Assembly: GCA_003260025.2 (NCBI GenBank)
Contig: QFZU02000082.1
Span: forward strand, 1-58,608
Reading direction: 5' to 3'
From: Microbispora triticiradicis
Lineage (GTDB): Bacteria; Actinomycetota; Actinomycetes; Streptosporangiales; Streptosporangiaceae
DNA: 58,608 nucleotides
Every line of letters starts with the position of its first letter. Within the stretch, counting starts at the first letter, position 1. Positions 31,242 to 38,530 of the stretch are shown here, in pieces. The translations under genes and the position numbers were made by a program. Under the pieces are notes generated by a model, which was not told the origin of the DNA, did not search any database, and worked only from the letters and a program-made list of their open reading frames with translations.

Positions 31242-31271
31242 CCCACCACTGACCCACCACTGACCCACCAC
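31239..31271 (+). repeat. Three 11-base tandem repeats at a stop codon
   Basis: TGACCCACCAC occurs three times in a row; the first copy supplies the stop TGA of the dehydrogenase. Each copy carries a TGA, giving back-up stops in several frames. Confidence 0.85.
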
Positions 31272-31344
31272 CGAGCCGCCGCTGAGCCGCGGCAGGACCG
31301 GAACCGGCAGGATTGGACCGCCGGCCGCCGGGCAGGGCCATGAC

Positions 31345-31605
31345 GTGGCTGTCACCGACGATTCCGGCGAGCCGGTCCCGGCGTACCGGCGGCTCGCGGC
31401 GATGCTGCGCGAGGAGATCGTGCACGGCCGGATCGAGCCGGACCGTCCCCTGCCCTCGGAGGAGCGCCTGGTGCGCGAGCACGGGTTCAGCCCCGACGAC
31501 GTCCGCCGTGCCGTCGGCGTGCTGAGCGGCGAGGGCCTCGTGTACACGATCGAGGGGCAGGGGGCCTACGTCTCCACCCGGGCCGAGGAGACCGGCGGCG
31601 GCTAG
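31345..31605 (+). CDS. GntR-type winged-helix protein, short form
   Basis: An 86-residue protein consisting only of a GntR winged-helix domain: YRRLAAMLREEIVHGRIEPDRPLPSEERLVREHGFS, then VRRAVGVLSGEGLVYTIEGQGAYVS. No effector-binding domain follows, so it is either a stand-alone DNA-binding protein or a degenerate remnant. The length resembles small GntR proteins common in actinomycetes. GTG 31345 has GGGCAGGG well upstream. It overlaps the convergent XRE gene end by four bases. Confidence 0.75.
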   Translation: MAVTDDSGEPVPAYRRLAAMLREEIVHGRIEPDRPLPSEERLVREHGFSPDDVRRAVGVLSGEGLVYTIEGQGAYVSTRAEETGGG

Positions 31606-32537
31606 TCCCGGCCGGTCCGGCTGAGGAGGGAGGTGACCCGTCTGCGGGCGTCCTCGCCCACCGGCACCTGGAGCACCAGCACGAGATCGGGGTGTCCCAT
31701 CGGGCGCATCTTGAACATCTCCAGGTCGAGCCGCCCGATCTCGGGGTGGTCGATCCCGACCGTCACCGGCCGGAAGCGGCGTACGGGGTAGTCGGCCCAC
31801 CATTCGCGGAACTCCCGGCTGACCTCGCTGAGCTCCTCCACCAGCGCCGCGAGCCGCGGGTCGCCGGGCCTGCGTCCCATCGCGGCGCGGAACTGGCTGA
31901 TCACGGCGCGGGCCGCGGGCTCCCAGTCGATCATGCGGGCGCGGTTCGCGGCGTCGGTGAACATCATCCACAGCAGGTTCCGCCGGCCCGGCGGGAACGT
32001 CAGCGGATCAAGACGGAGCAGGGTGTAGGAGGTGTTCCAGGCCACATAGTCGAAGCACGTGTCGTAGAGGGAGGCGGCGTTCGGCGCGGCGGCGTCGACC
32101 AGGCGCCGGAGCCGGGCCGCTGCCGCCGCCTGCTCCCCGCCGGGAGGCGGCGTGTCGGGCGGGGCGAGGCCCGCGAGGTCCCGCAGGTGGTGGTGCTCGT
32201 CGGGGTCGAGCCGCAGCGCGCGGGCCAGCGCGTCGATGACCTGCGCCGACGCCGAGATGTCCCGCCCCTGCTCCAGGTAGGTGTACCAGGTGACGCCGAC
32301 GCCCGAGAGCTCGGCGACCTCCTCGCGCCGCAGTCCGGGGGTGCGGCGCAGGGCCGGATCGCCTTCCGGCAGCCCGACGTCGGCGGGCCGCAGGCGGGCC
32401 CGCTGGGCACGCAGGAACGCGCCGAGCTCGGCCCTGCGGTCCGAGTCCCTCACGCGGCGGCCGGGCGCGAGACTGGCAGCACGAGTGCCAGGACCGCCGG
32501 ACGCCGCCTCGTTATCGTGACGGCCATGATCCTTCAC
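31602..32537 (-). CDS. XRE family regulator with MmyB-like ligand-binding domain
   Basis: About 311 residues. The helix-turn-helix lies near 35-105 (LGAFLRAQRARLRPADVGLP, then RRTPGLRREEVAELSGVGVTWYTYLEQGRD). The C-terminal 180 residues form the MmyB-like PAS-type domain (YVAWNTSYTLLRLDPLTFPPGRRNLLWMMF, typical). Such proteins usually repress a divergent oxidoreductase gene, and the NmrA-type gene begins 30 bases away. The start is GTG 32537 with GGGAG upstream; a GTG at 32453 would give a start closer to the family norm and is a real alternative. Confidence 0.88.
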   Translation of the reverse strand: MKDHGRHDNEAASGGPGTRAASLAPGRRVRDSDRRAELGAFLRAQRARLRPADVGLPEGDPALRRTPGLRREEVAELSGVGVTWYTYLEQGRDISASAQVIDALARALRLDPDEHHHLRDLAGLAPPDTPPPGGEQAAAAARLRRLVDAAAPNAASLYDTCFDYVAWNTSYTLLRLDPLTFPPGRRNLLWMMFTDAANRARMIDWEPAARAVISQFRAAMGRRPGDPRLAALVEELSEVSREFREWWADYPVRRFRPVTVGIDHPEIGRLDLEMFKMRPMGHPDLVLVLQVPVGEDARRRVTSLLSRTGRD

Positions 32538-32566
32538 AGGGCGAGTCTCCCAGGGAGGCGGGTGTC

Positions 32567-33442
32567 ATGAGTGATCGCGTACTGGTGATCGGCGCCACCG
32601 GGCGGCAGGGCGGCGCCACCGCCCGCGAACTGCTCGCCCGCGGGCGGACCGTGCGCGCCCTGGTGCGCGACCCGGGCTCCCCCGCCGCGGCGTCCCTGGA
32701 GCAGGCGGGGGCCGAGCTCGCGGTGGGCGACCTGGACGACGAGGCGTCGCTGCGCCGCGCCATGCGGGACGCCGAAGGGGTCTTCCTGGCGCTGACCATG
32801 ATGCAGGGACCGAGGATCACCGTCGAGGGCGCCGCCGCCGAGGAACGGCGGGGGCTGACGGTGGTCCGGCTGGCCGCCGAGGCCGGTCTCGGGCACCTGG
32901 TGTACAGCTCGCTCCCCGGCACCGACGCCGGCTCCGGCATCCCCCACTTCGAGAGCAAGGCACGGATCGAGCGGGAGATCCACGCGCTCGGGCTCCCGGC
33001 GACGATCCTGCGCCCGGTCTCCTTCATGGAGAACTTCCTCACCTACAGTCGTCCCTCCGTGGAGGACGGCACTCTGGTCCTGCGGCTTCCCGCACGGCCC
33101 GGGACGCCGATGCAGCTGATCTCCGTCAGGGACATCGGGGTCTTCACTGCCCTCGCCTTCGAGCGTCCCGGCGGGTACGTCGGCCGGACCGTCGACATCG
33201 GCGCGGACGAGCTGACCCCGCCGGAGATCGCCGCCGCGTTCGGCCGGGTGAGCGGCCTGCCGGCCCGCTTCGAGCAGATGCCGATCGAGCAGGTGCGCGC
33301 GTTCGACGAGCACCTGGCCCGGATGTTCGAGTTCTTCGACGAGCACCCGGCCGGCGGTGTCGACCTGAAGGCCCTGCGGGCCGAGCATCCCGGTCTGACG
33401 ACGTTCGAGACCTGGCTGCGCACCACCGGCTGGAAGCCGTGA
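32567..33442 (+). CDS. NmrA family NAD(P)-binding protein
   Basis: A 291-residue atypical SDR. The N-terminal NAD(P) motif is VIGATGRQGGATARELLARG (GxxGxxG), and the typical Tyr-x3-Lys pair is absent: the Tyr of HLVYSSLPG and the FESKARIE Lys are as in NmrA/HSCARG redox sensors and related quinone oxidoreductase-like proteins. The C-terminal half has ATILRPVSFMENFL and LISVRDIG. ATG 32567 has GGGAGG upstream. Probably repressed by the divergent XRE protein; ligand unknown. Confidence 0.88.
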   Translation: MSDRVLVIGATGRQGGATARELLARGRTVRALVRDPGSPAAASLEQAGAELAVGDLDDEASLRRAMRDAEGVFLALTMMQGPRITVEGAAAEERRGLTVVRLAAEAGLGHLVYSSLPGTDAGSGIPHFESKARIEREIHALGLPATILRPVSFMENFLTYSRPSVEDGTLVLRLPARPGTPMQLISVRDIGVFTALAFERPGGYVGRTVDIGADELTPPEIAAAFGRVSGLPARFEQMPIEQVRAFDEHLARMFEFFDEHPAGGVDLKALRAEHPGLTTFETWLRTTGWKP

Positions 33443-33485
33443 GGCGCGGGACGTCACCGGCGGCCGGGATGCCACGCCCGTACGG

Positions 33486-34097
33486 CTATTCCGCGGGCGG
33501 CCGGGGCTCGCGCCACATGGGATACATGACCGGGCCTCCGGGCAGCTGGATCAGTTCCGGCATGTCCACGTAGCCGTGGCGGAGGTAGAGCCGCCGGCTC
33601 GCCTCGCTGCTCGCCTCCAGGTAGGCGGGCACCCCCTCGGCGTCGAGCCGGCGATGGTGCTCCTCCAGCAGCATGGTGCCGAGGCCGCGGCCGGTCCTCC
33701 CCCGCTCCAGGGCGATGAAGTTCAGGTAGTGGTGCGGCTCGCGCGGATGGTGCTTCTCCAGCAGCTCGCCCAGGGTGTGGTAGCGTCCCGCGTTCTCCCC
33801 GGTGAAGGCGTCGATCTCCGCCCGCTCGCCGGGGATCTCCGGGAATGGCGCGGTGAACCAGACGGCCACCCCGGCCAGTTCGCCCGCCTCGTGAATGCCG
33901 TAGACATCGCCGTGCTCCATCGCGTGCGCGGCGTACATGGTGAAGAACCTCCGCTGGAGGGGCAGGCGGTCCTCCTGGCGCGGGACGAGCCACGCGGTGA
34001 TCGCGTCGACGTGGAAGGTCTCCGCGATCAGGTGGCCGGTCGCCTCCGCGTCCGTCATCCGGCTGATCGCCGGACCCGCCGCGTCCGCCGCGCTCAC
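33486..34097 (-). CDS. GNAT family N-acetyltransferase
   Basis: A 203-residue acetyltransferase of the actinobacterial GNAT type. Residues about 85-175 contain the HYLNFIALERGRTGRGLGTMLLEEHH acetyl-CoA binding strand and loop (RGRTGRGLG), then YLEASSEASRRLYLRHGYV, the conserved C-terminal motif. GTG 34097 overlaps the stop of the upstream permease by four bases, so the two are cotranslated. It may modify the transported substrate or confer resistance to a related compound; that is inference. Confidence 0.87.
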   Translation of the reverse strand: MSAADAAGPAISRMTDAEATGHLIAETFHVDAITAWLVPRQEDRLPLQRRFFTMYAAHAMEHGDVYGIHEAGELAGVAVWFTAPFPEIPGERAEIDAFTGENAGRYHTLGELLEKHHPREPHHYLNFIALERGRTGRGLGTMLLEEHHRRLDAEGVPAYLEASSEASRRLYLRHGYVDMPELIQLPGGPVMYPMWREPRPPAE

Positions 34098-35566
34098 CGG
34101 GGGCCTCCCGCCGCGGCCTGGGCGCCGAGGCCGATGCCGGCGTACACCTCGGGCCGGGTCGCCCTGATCACCCGGGCCCAGACGACGCCGAACACCACCG
34201 CGACGACGTAGATGGACGGCAGGATCCACCGGATCGGCGAGTCGGGCGCGACCCCGAGGACCGTGTCGAAGTTGACCAGCGTCAGCGCGATGATCACGAG
34301 CAGCGCCACGATCGACAGGGCGGGGGCGAAACGCGTCCGCCAGGCCGTCTCTCCCCGGAGGTCGCGGGAGAAGTACACGATCACCGAGATCGAGGTGACC
34401 GTGAGCAGGGTCAGCAGCCCGAGGCCGCCGAAGGCGCCGAAGGTGAAGAACAGCTTCGTGACGGGGTCGAGTCCCGAGACGGCGTAGATCGCGATCACGA
34501 TCAGGCCGAGCGCGGTCTGCAGCACCGACCCGGAGATCGGCGCGGCGGTGCGGGCCGAGGTGCGGCCGAACACCGAGGGCAGCACGTTCTCCCGGCCGAG
34601 GGCGAAGATGTAACGGGCCGTGGTGTTGTGGAAGGCGATCATGCACGCGATGCTGCTGGTCACGAACAGCACCGAGCCTACCGTCGCGACGGTGCCGCCC
34701 AGGTGCTCGGCCGCCTGGCCGAAGACGAGCGTGGGACCCTGCTCGGTCGCCGCCTTGACGATCCCGTCCGGGCCGGTCGGCACCGTCTGTGCCCAGGCGG
34801 AGATCGAGTAGAGGATGGCGATGACCGCGATGCCCAGGTAGGTGGCGACGGGCACGGTGCGGAGGCGGTCCTTGGACTCCTCGGCGAAGACGACCGACGA
34901 CTCGATGCCGGCGAAGCCCGCGACGACGGTGGCGAGGGCGGCGCCCACGCCGGGCACGAACAGCGCCGCGGGGCTGTAGCCCTCGAAGCTGACGCCGTTC
35001 CGCGCGCCGCCGAACAGGTCGCCCAGGTCGAACAGCAGAACGACGGCGATCTCGCTGACGAGCAGGACCGACAGGATCCGGCCGTTGATGTCGACCCGCA
35101 GCAGGCCGAGCAGGCCGGTCAGCGCCCAGGCCCCCAGCGCGATGACCCACCACGGGGGCGAACCGCCGAACCAGTCCAGGAGCAGCGGCTCCGCCGCCGA
35201 CCCGATGATGCCGTACAGGCCGAGTTGCAGCGCGTTGTAGGCGAGCAGCGCCACCCACGCCGTCACCACGCCCTGCGTCCGGCCGAGACCCTGCGCCGCG
35301 TAGGCGTAGAAGGCGCCGGCGTTCACCACGTGCCTGGCCATGGTCACGTAGCCGACGGCGAAGAGCGAGAAGACCCCGCCCAGCAGCAGGAACGCGAGCG
35401 GCACGCCGATCACGCCCGTCACCGCGTACGCCGTGGGCACCGAACCCGCGACGACCATCAGGGGCGCCGCCGCGGAGATGACGAAGAACACGATGGACGG
35501 CACACCGAGCCGGTCCTGGGCCAGTGCGGCGGAGACGGCGCTCGGCCGTTGCTCTGTCAGGGACAC
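34094..35566 (-). CDS. APC family amino acid/polyamine permease
   Basis: A 490-residue transporter with about 12 predicted helices. Family marks: VFFVISAAAPLMVVAGSVPTAYA in helix one, GAFYAYAAQGLGRTQG, and GFAGIESSVVFAEESKD in the central region (FAGIESS-type, typical for amino acid/polyamine APC). Substrate not determinable; several relatives carry basic or aromatic amino acids. GTG 35566 with GGAG six bases upstream. Forms an operon with the acetyltransferase. Confidence 0.9.
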   Translation of the reverse strand: MSLTEQRPSAVSAALAQDRLGVPSIVFFVISAAAPLMVVAGSVPTAYAVTGVIGVPLAFLLLGGVFSLFAVGYVTMARHVVNAGAFYAYAAQGLGRTQGVVTAWVALLAYNALQLGLYGIIGSAAEPLLLDWFGGSPPWWVIALGAWALTGLLGLLRVDINGRILSVLLVSEIAVVLLFDLGDLFGGARNGVSFEGYSPAALFVPGVGAALATVVAGFAGIESSVVFAEESKDRLRTVPVATYLGIAVIAILYSISAWAQTVPTGPDGIVKAATEQGPTLVFGQAAEHLGGTVATVGSVLFVTSSIACMIAFHNTTARYIFALGRENVLPSVFGRTSARTAAPISGSVLQTALGLIVIAIYAVSGLDPVTKLFFTFGAFGGLGLLTLLTVTSISVIVYFSRDLRGETAWRTRFAPALSIVALLVIIALTLVNFDTVLGVAPDSPIRWILPSIYVVAVVFGVVWARVIRATRPEVYAGIGLGAQAAAGGPR

Positions 35567-35601
35567 CTGGAACTCCGTGAGGGGATTTGGGGGGCGAGCG
35601 G

Positions 35602-36243
35602 TCACCGGCGGCTGAGGACGGCCTGGCCGACGGCGGCCTTGGTCTGGGCCACGAGTCTCTGCATGGGGGCCGGGAGCATGGCGATCACCGCGGCCACGAA
35701 GCGGGGATCGTGTTCCGACAGCACCCGCTGGGCACAGCCGGCGGCGTCCAGCAGTCCCAGGAGGACTCGGTCCCGGGGGTTCGGCGGCGTGCGGCGCTGG
35801 ACGGCGAGGTTCAGGCGGGCGAGCGGCCACGCGGCCGTGCTCATGTCCGCCGGAGCCGGGGGCTGGTGCTTCAGCAGGTGCCTGACCGGTGGTTTGAGCA
35901 GCTTCGCGGCGATCATCCTGGCGGTCACCTCGGCCTCGGCCGTACGGGCGAGGAACAGCAGCCACGTGCTCACCGGATGGTACGGCTCGGCGACGACGTG
36001 GCCGAGCACCCTCCTGGTGAAGGCGTCATCGCCGTCCTCCCCGGCCGCCGCGTGGAGGCGTTCGGGGTTCGACGTGAGATCCAGGGTCACCCGCTCGGCG
36101 AGCATCAGCTCGGCGAGGACGCCGCCGGCCAGTGCCAGCCCCGCGAGCCGTGAATGCAGGTGTGGATGACCCGTCGCATTGTCGTGCAGGACGAAATACA
36201 AGTCATCGACAAGAGACGGGCTCGAAAGATCGCTTTCAGCCAC
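35602..36243 (-). CDS. GOLPH3/VPS74 (GPP34) family protein
   Basis: A 213-residue helical protein of the GPP34 fold: LVDDLYFVLHDNATGHPHLHSRLAGLALAGGVLAEL at the start, a middle RRVLGHVVAEP segment, and a C-terminal PRDRVLLGLLDAAGCAQRVL with VAAVIAMLPAPMQRL. In eukaryotes the fold binds phosphatidylinositol 4-phosphate in Golgi; bacterial members are abundant in actinomycetes with no firm role, though loss affects development in some. GTG 36243. Monocistronic. Confidence 0.85.
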   Translation of the reverse strand: MAESDLSSPSLVDDLYFVLHDNATGHPHLHSRLAGLALAGGVLAELMLAERVTLDLTSNPERLHAAAGEDGDDAFTRRVLGHVVAEPYHPVSTWLLFLARTAEAEVTARMIAAKLLKPPVRHLLKHQPPAPADMSTAAWPLARLNLAVQRRTPPNPRDRVLLGLLDAAGCAQRVLSEHDPRFVAAVIAMLPAPMQRLVAQTKAAVGQAVLSRR

Positions 36244-36401
36244 GGTCGGCGATGATATCGGCGCTTTGTTTCATTTGTCATCGCCCGGGAATCATCAAGG
36301 CGAGAATGGGAACGCGTTTTCCCATCACGACGCGAATTATGCCAACCGAAACCCGCTTTTTGGTTTATGCGAGCGCATCGCGCGCTCCAGCCGAGGAGTC
36401 C

Positions 36402-36521
36402 TCACCGGAGCAGGGCGTTCACCACGATTGTGAGCAGGATCGACGCGACGATCGAGACGATGATCATAAGGATGCACCCCGTCGCGCCGCCAAGTGGACG
36501 AACCCTGAAATTTCCTGGCAT
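36402..36521 (-). CDS. Small membrane protein, 39 residues
   Basis: MPGNFRVRPLGGATGCILMI starts a protein whose second half is one transmembrane helix (IIVSIVASILLTIVVNALL) ending Arg-stop. GGGAGG precedes the ATG by six bases, a strong site. Similar tiny proteins, a short soluble lead with a Cys before the helix, recur in actinomycetes. The surrounding bases 36244-36401 are AT-rich and hold no other gene I can see. Confidence 0.7.
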   Translation of the reverse strand: MPGNFRVRPLGGATGCILMIIVSIVASILLTIVVNALLR

Positions 36522-36619
36522 GAGGACCTCCCGCCGCCGCTCCTTCCACGGCCTACCCTTGGCCTCCGCCGCGAACCGGCCCGCGTTTTGTCCGTTTTGA
36601 GGGTGGGCATCGAGGGCCT

Positions 36620-37156
36620 ATGACCACCCAGGACGACAGGGGCGCGGTGGTCCTGGCCCGCGCCCACGGCCTCTTCAACATCGCGGGCGGACTGTGGCCG
36701 CTCCTGCACCTGACGAGCTTCGAGAAGGTGTACGGCCCGAAGACCGACCGCTGGCTGCAACGGACCGTCGCGGGCCTGCTGGTGGGGATCGGCTGGACCC
36801 AGGTCCGCGCCGCGCGCACGCCGGACGGCGTCCGGCAGGCGCGCCGTCTCGGCATGGCCACCGCCGCGACGCTTCTCACCACCGATCTGCTCTGCGTGCC
36901 CACCGGCCGCATCAGGCCGACCTATCTCCTCGACGCGGCGGCCGAGGCGCTGTGGCTGCGCGCCTGGCGGGGCGGCACCGTACGGCCCGAACCCCGGGCC
37001 GGCCGTACGGGGTCGGTCCTCGCCGCGGCGGCGGCGCTGGCGGCCGGGTGCGCCACCGGCGGCCTGCTGGCCTCGCGGGTGCTGCGGCGCCCGCCGGAGC
37101 AGGAGGTGTCCGAACTGACCCGGGCCCGCTACCTCCGTCATCCCGCCGCGAGGTGA
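36620..37156 (+). CDS. Conserved membrane protein of unknown function, 178 residues
   Basis: A 178-residue protein. A first soluble/amphipathic part (ARAHGLFNIAGGLWPLLHLTSFEKVYGPKTDRWLQRTVAGLL) has a conserved-looking core FEKVYGPKTDRW. Three hydrophobic segments follow (GLLVGIGW, ATLLTTDLLCVP, SVLAAAAALAAGCATGGLLAS). I do not recognise a named family with confidence. The start codon ATG 36620 has no strong binding site, but coding bias fits. It precedes DUF3072 on the same strand. Confidence 0.65.
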   Translation: MTTQDDRGAVVLARAHGLFNIAGGLWPLLHLTSFEKVYGPKTDRWLQRTVAGLLVGIGWTQVRAARTPDGVRQARRLGMATAATLLTTDLLCVPTGRIRPTYLLDAAAEALWLRAWRGGTVRPEPRAGRTGSVLAAAAALAAGCATGGLLASRVLRRPPEQEVSELTRARYLRHPAAR

Positions 37157-37237
37157 CGGGTGCCGGCCTCTGCCCTCCACCGGGTTACGTCTCCCGGCGA
37201 CGGGTAGAGCGAACGGCAGTTCGACATTGGAGGGACG

Positions 37238-37438
37238 ATGGACCGAGGACCGGTGGAGAAGGACCCCGAGGACTGGGCGACCGGGGACGAGCCGATGACC
37301 GCGCCGCAGGAGTCCTACCTGCGCACACTGGCCCGGGAGGCCGGGCGTGACGTGCCCGAGGGGCTCAGCAAGGCCGAGGCCTCCACGTTGATCGACGAGT
37401 TGCAGGACCAGAGCCGCCGCCTGAACGAGAACGGGTGA
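37238..37438 (+). CDS. DUF3072 protein
   Basis: A 66-residue soluble protein. The core DPEDWATGDEPMTAPQESYLRTLAREAG with LSKAEASTLIDELQ is the DUF3072 motif (TGDEPMTxxQxSYLxTLxxEAG), widespread in bacteria with unknown role. GGAGGGACG immediately before the ATG supports the start. Confidence 0.9.
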   Translation: MDRGPVEKDPEDWATGDEPMTAPQESYLRTLAREAGRDVPEGLSKAEASTLIDELQDQSRRLNENG

Positions 37439-37495
37439 CCGCCGCCACCCGTCCCGTCGCCGCCCCGTGCGCGGCGGCCGGGCGGGCGGACGACC

Positions 37496-37529
37496 GGCCG
37501 CCCGGGTGAGAGGATCCACCCGGGCGGCC
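37496..37529. terminator. Bidirectional hairpin, 13-bp stem
   Basis: Arms 37496-37508 (GGCCGCCCGGGTG) and 37517-37529, loop of 8 bases, between the convergent DUF3072 and SDR genes. Can serve both strands. Confidence 0.75.
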
Positions 37530-37547
37530 CACGCCGTCCTCGCCCGG

Positions 37548-38411
37548 CTATCCGGGCAGCGTCTCGCCGCCGATCGGCGCGAGGACCTCACCCGTGTAGT
37601 ACGACGAGAGCCGGTTGGCCGCGAAGAACACGTACGACGGGGCGATCTCGTCCGGGTCGGCCGGGCGGCCCATCGGCACGTGCTCGCCGAACTTCTCCAC
37701 CTTCTCCTCCGGGAAGGTGGCCGGGATGAGCGGCGTCCAGACCGGGCCCGGAGCCACGGCGTTGATCCTGATTCCCCGGTCGACCAGCACCTGGGCCATC
37801 GCGTAGGTGAACGCGTTGATCGCGCCCTTGGTCGCGGAGTAGTCGATCAGCTGCTTGTTGCCGCGCAGCCCGTTGATCGACGAGGTGTTCACGATCGACC
37901 CGCCCTCGGGCATGTGCCGCAGCGCGGCCTTCGTCACCCGGAAGTAGCTGTGGATGTTGACGGCGAAGGTGTGCTCCCACTGCTCGTCGGACAGCTCCTC
38001 CAGCCCCTGCACGGGGGTCTGCGTGGCCACGTTGTTCACCAGCACGTCGATGCCGCCGAGTTCGCGGACGGTGCGCTCGACGACCTCCTCGCAGTGCCGG
38101 CGGTCGGCGAGATCGCCCGGCAGGAGCAGGCACGTGCGGCCCTCCTGCTCCACCAGTTTCCTGGTGTGCTCGGCGTCCTCGTGCTCGCTCAGGTAGGCGA
38201 TGGCGACGTCCGCCCCCTCCTTGGCGAACGCCACGGCGACGGCCCGGCCGATGCCGGAGTCGCCCCCGGTGACGAGGGCCCGCTTTCCGGCCAGCAGGTC
38301 GCGGCCGGTGTAGTCGCGCATCTCGTCCCTGGGCTCGGGGCTCATCTCGCCCGTCCGGCCGGGATACGACTGCGTCTGCGGTGGCGGTGTGGAGTTCGAC
38401 TGCTCAGACAT
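37548..38411 (-). CDS. SDR family oxidoreductase, YghA/YdaD type
   Basis: A 287-residue SDR with the extended N-terminal segment of the general-stress SDR group (PQTQSYPGRTGEMSPEPRDE). NAD(P) motif TGGDSGIG, NNVA at the NNAG position, active site Ser in NTSSINGL, Tyr/Lys in YSATKGAI, and the C-terminal signature PVWTPLIPATFPEEKV. Bacillus YdaD and E. coli YghA are relatives, linked to stress and ethanol tolerance, with undefined substrates. Possibly NADP dependent. Confidence 0.9.
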   Translation of the reverse strand: MSEQSNSTPPPQTQSYPGRTGEMSPEPRDEMRDYTGRDLLAGKRALVTGGDSGIGRAVAVAFAKEGADVAIAYLSEHEDAEHTRKLVEQEGRTCLLLPGDLADRRHCEEVVERTVRELGGIDVLVNNVATQTPVQGLEELSDEQWEHTFAVNIHSYFRVTKAALRHMPEGGSIVNTSSINGLRGNKQLIDYSATKGAINAFTYAMAQVLVDRGIRINAVAPGPVWTPLIPATFPEEKVEKFGEHVPMGRPADPDEIAPSYVFFAANRLSSYYTGEVLAPIGGETLPG

Positions 38412-38530
38412 GCACCCCGCGTACCCCTGCCCGGCCAGGGCAAACGGCAGTACGCGGCGGTCGGACGGTCGCCCGGCGGATACACAGTGTTACCTATCCA
38501 TCACGCTTTAGCGTCCCGAGATGGGACATC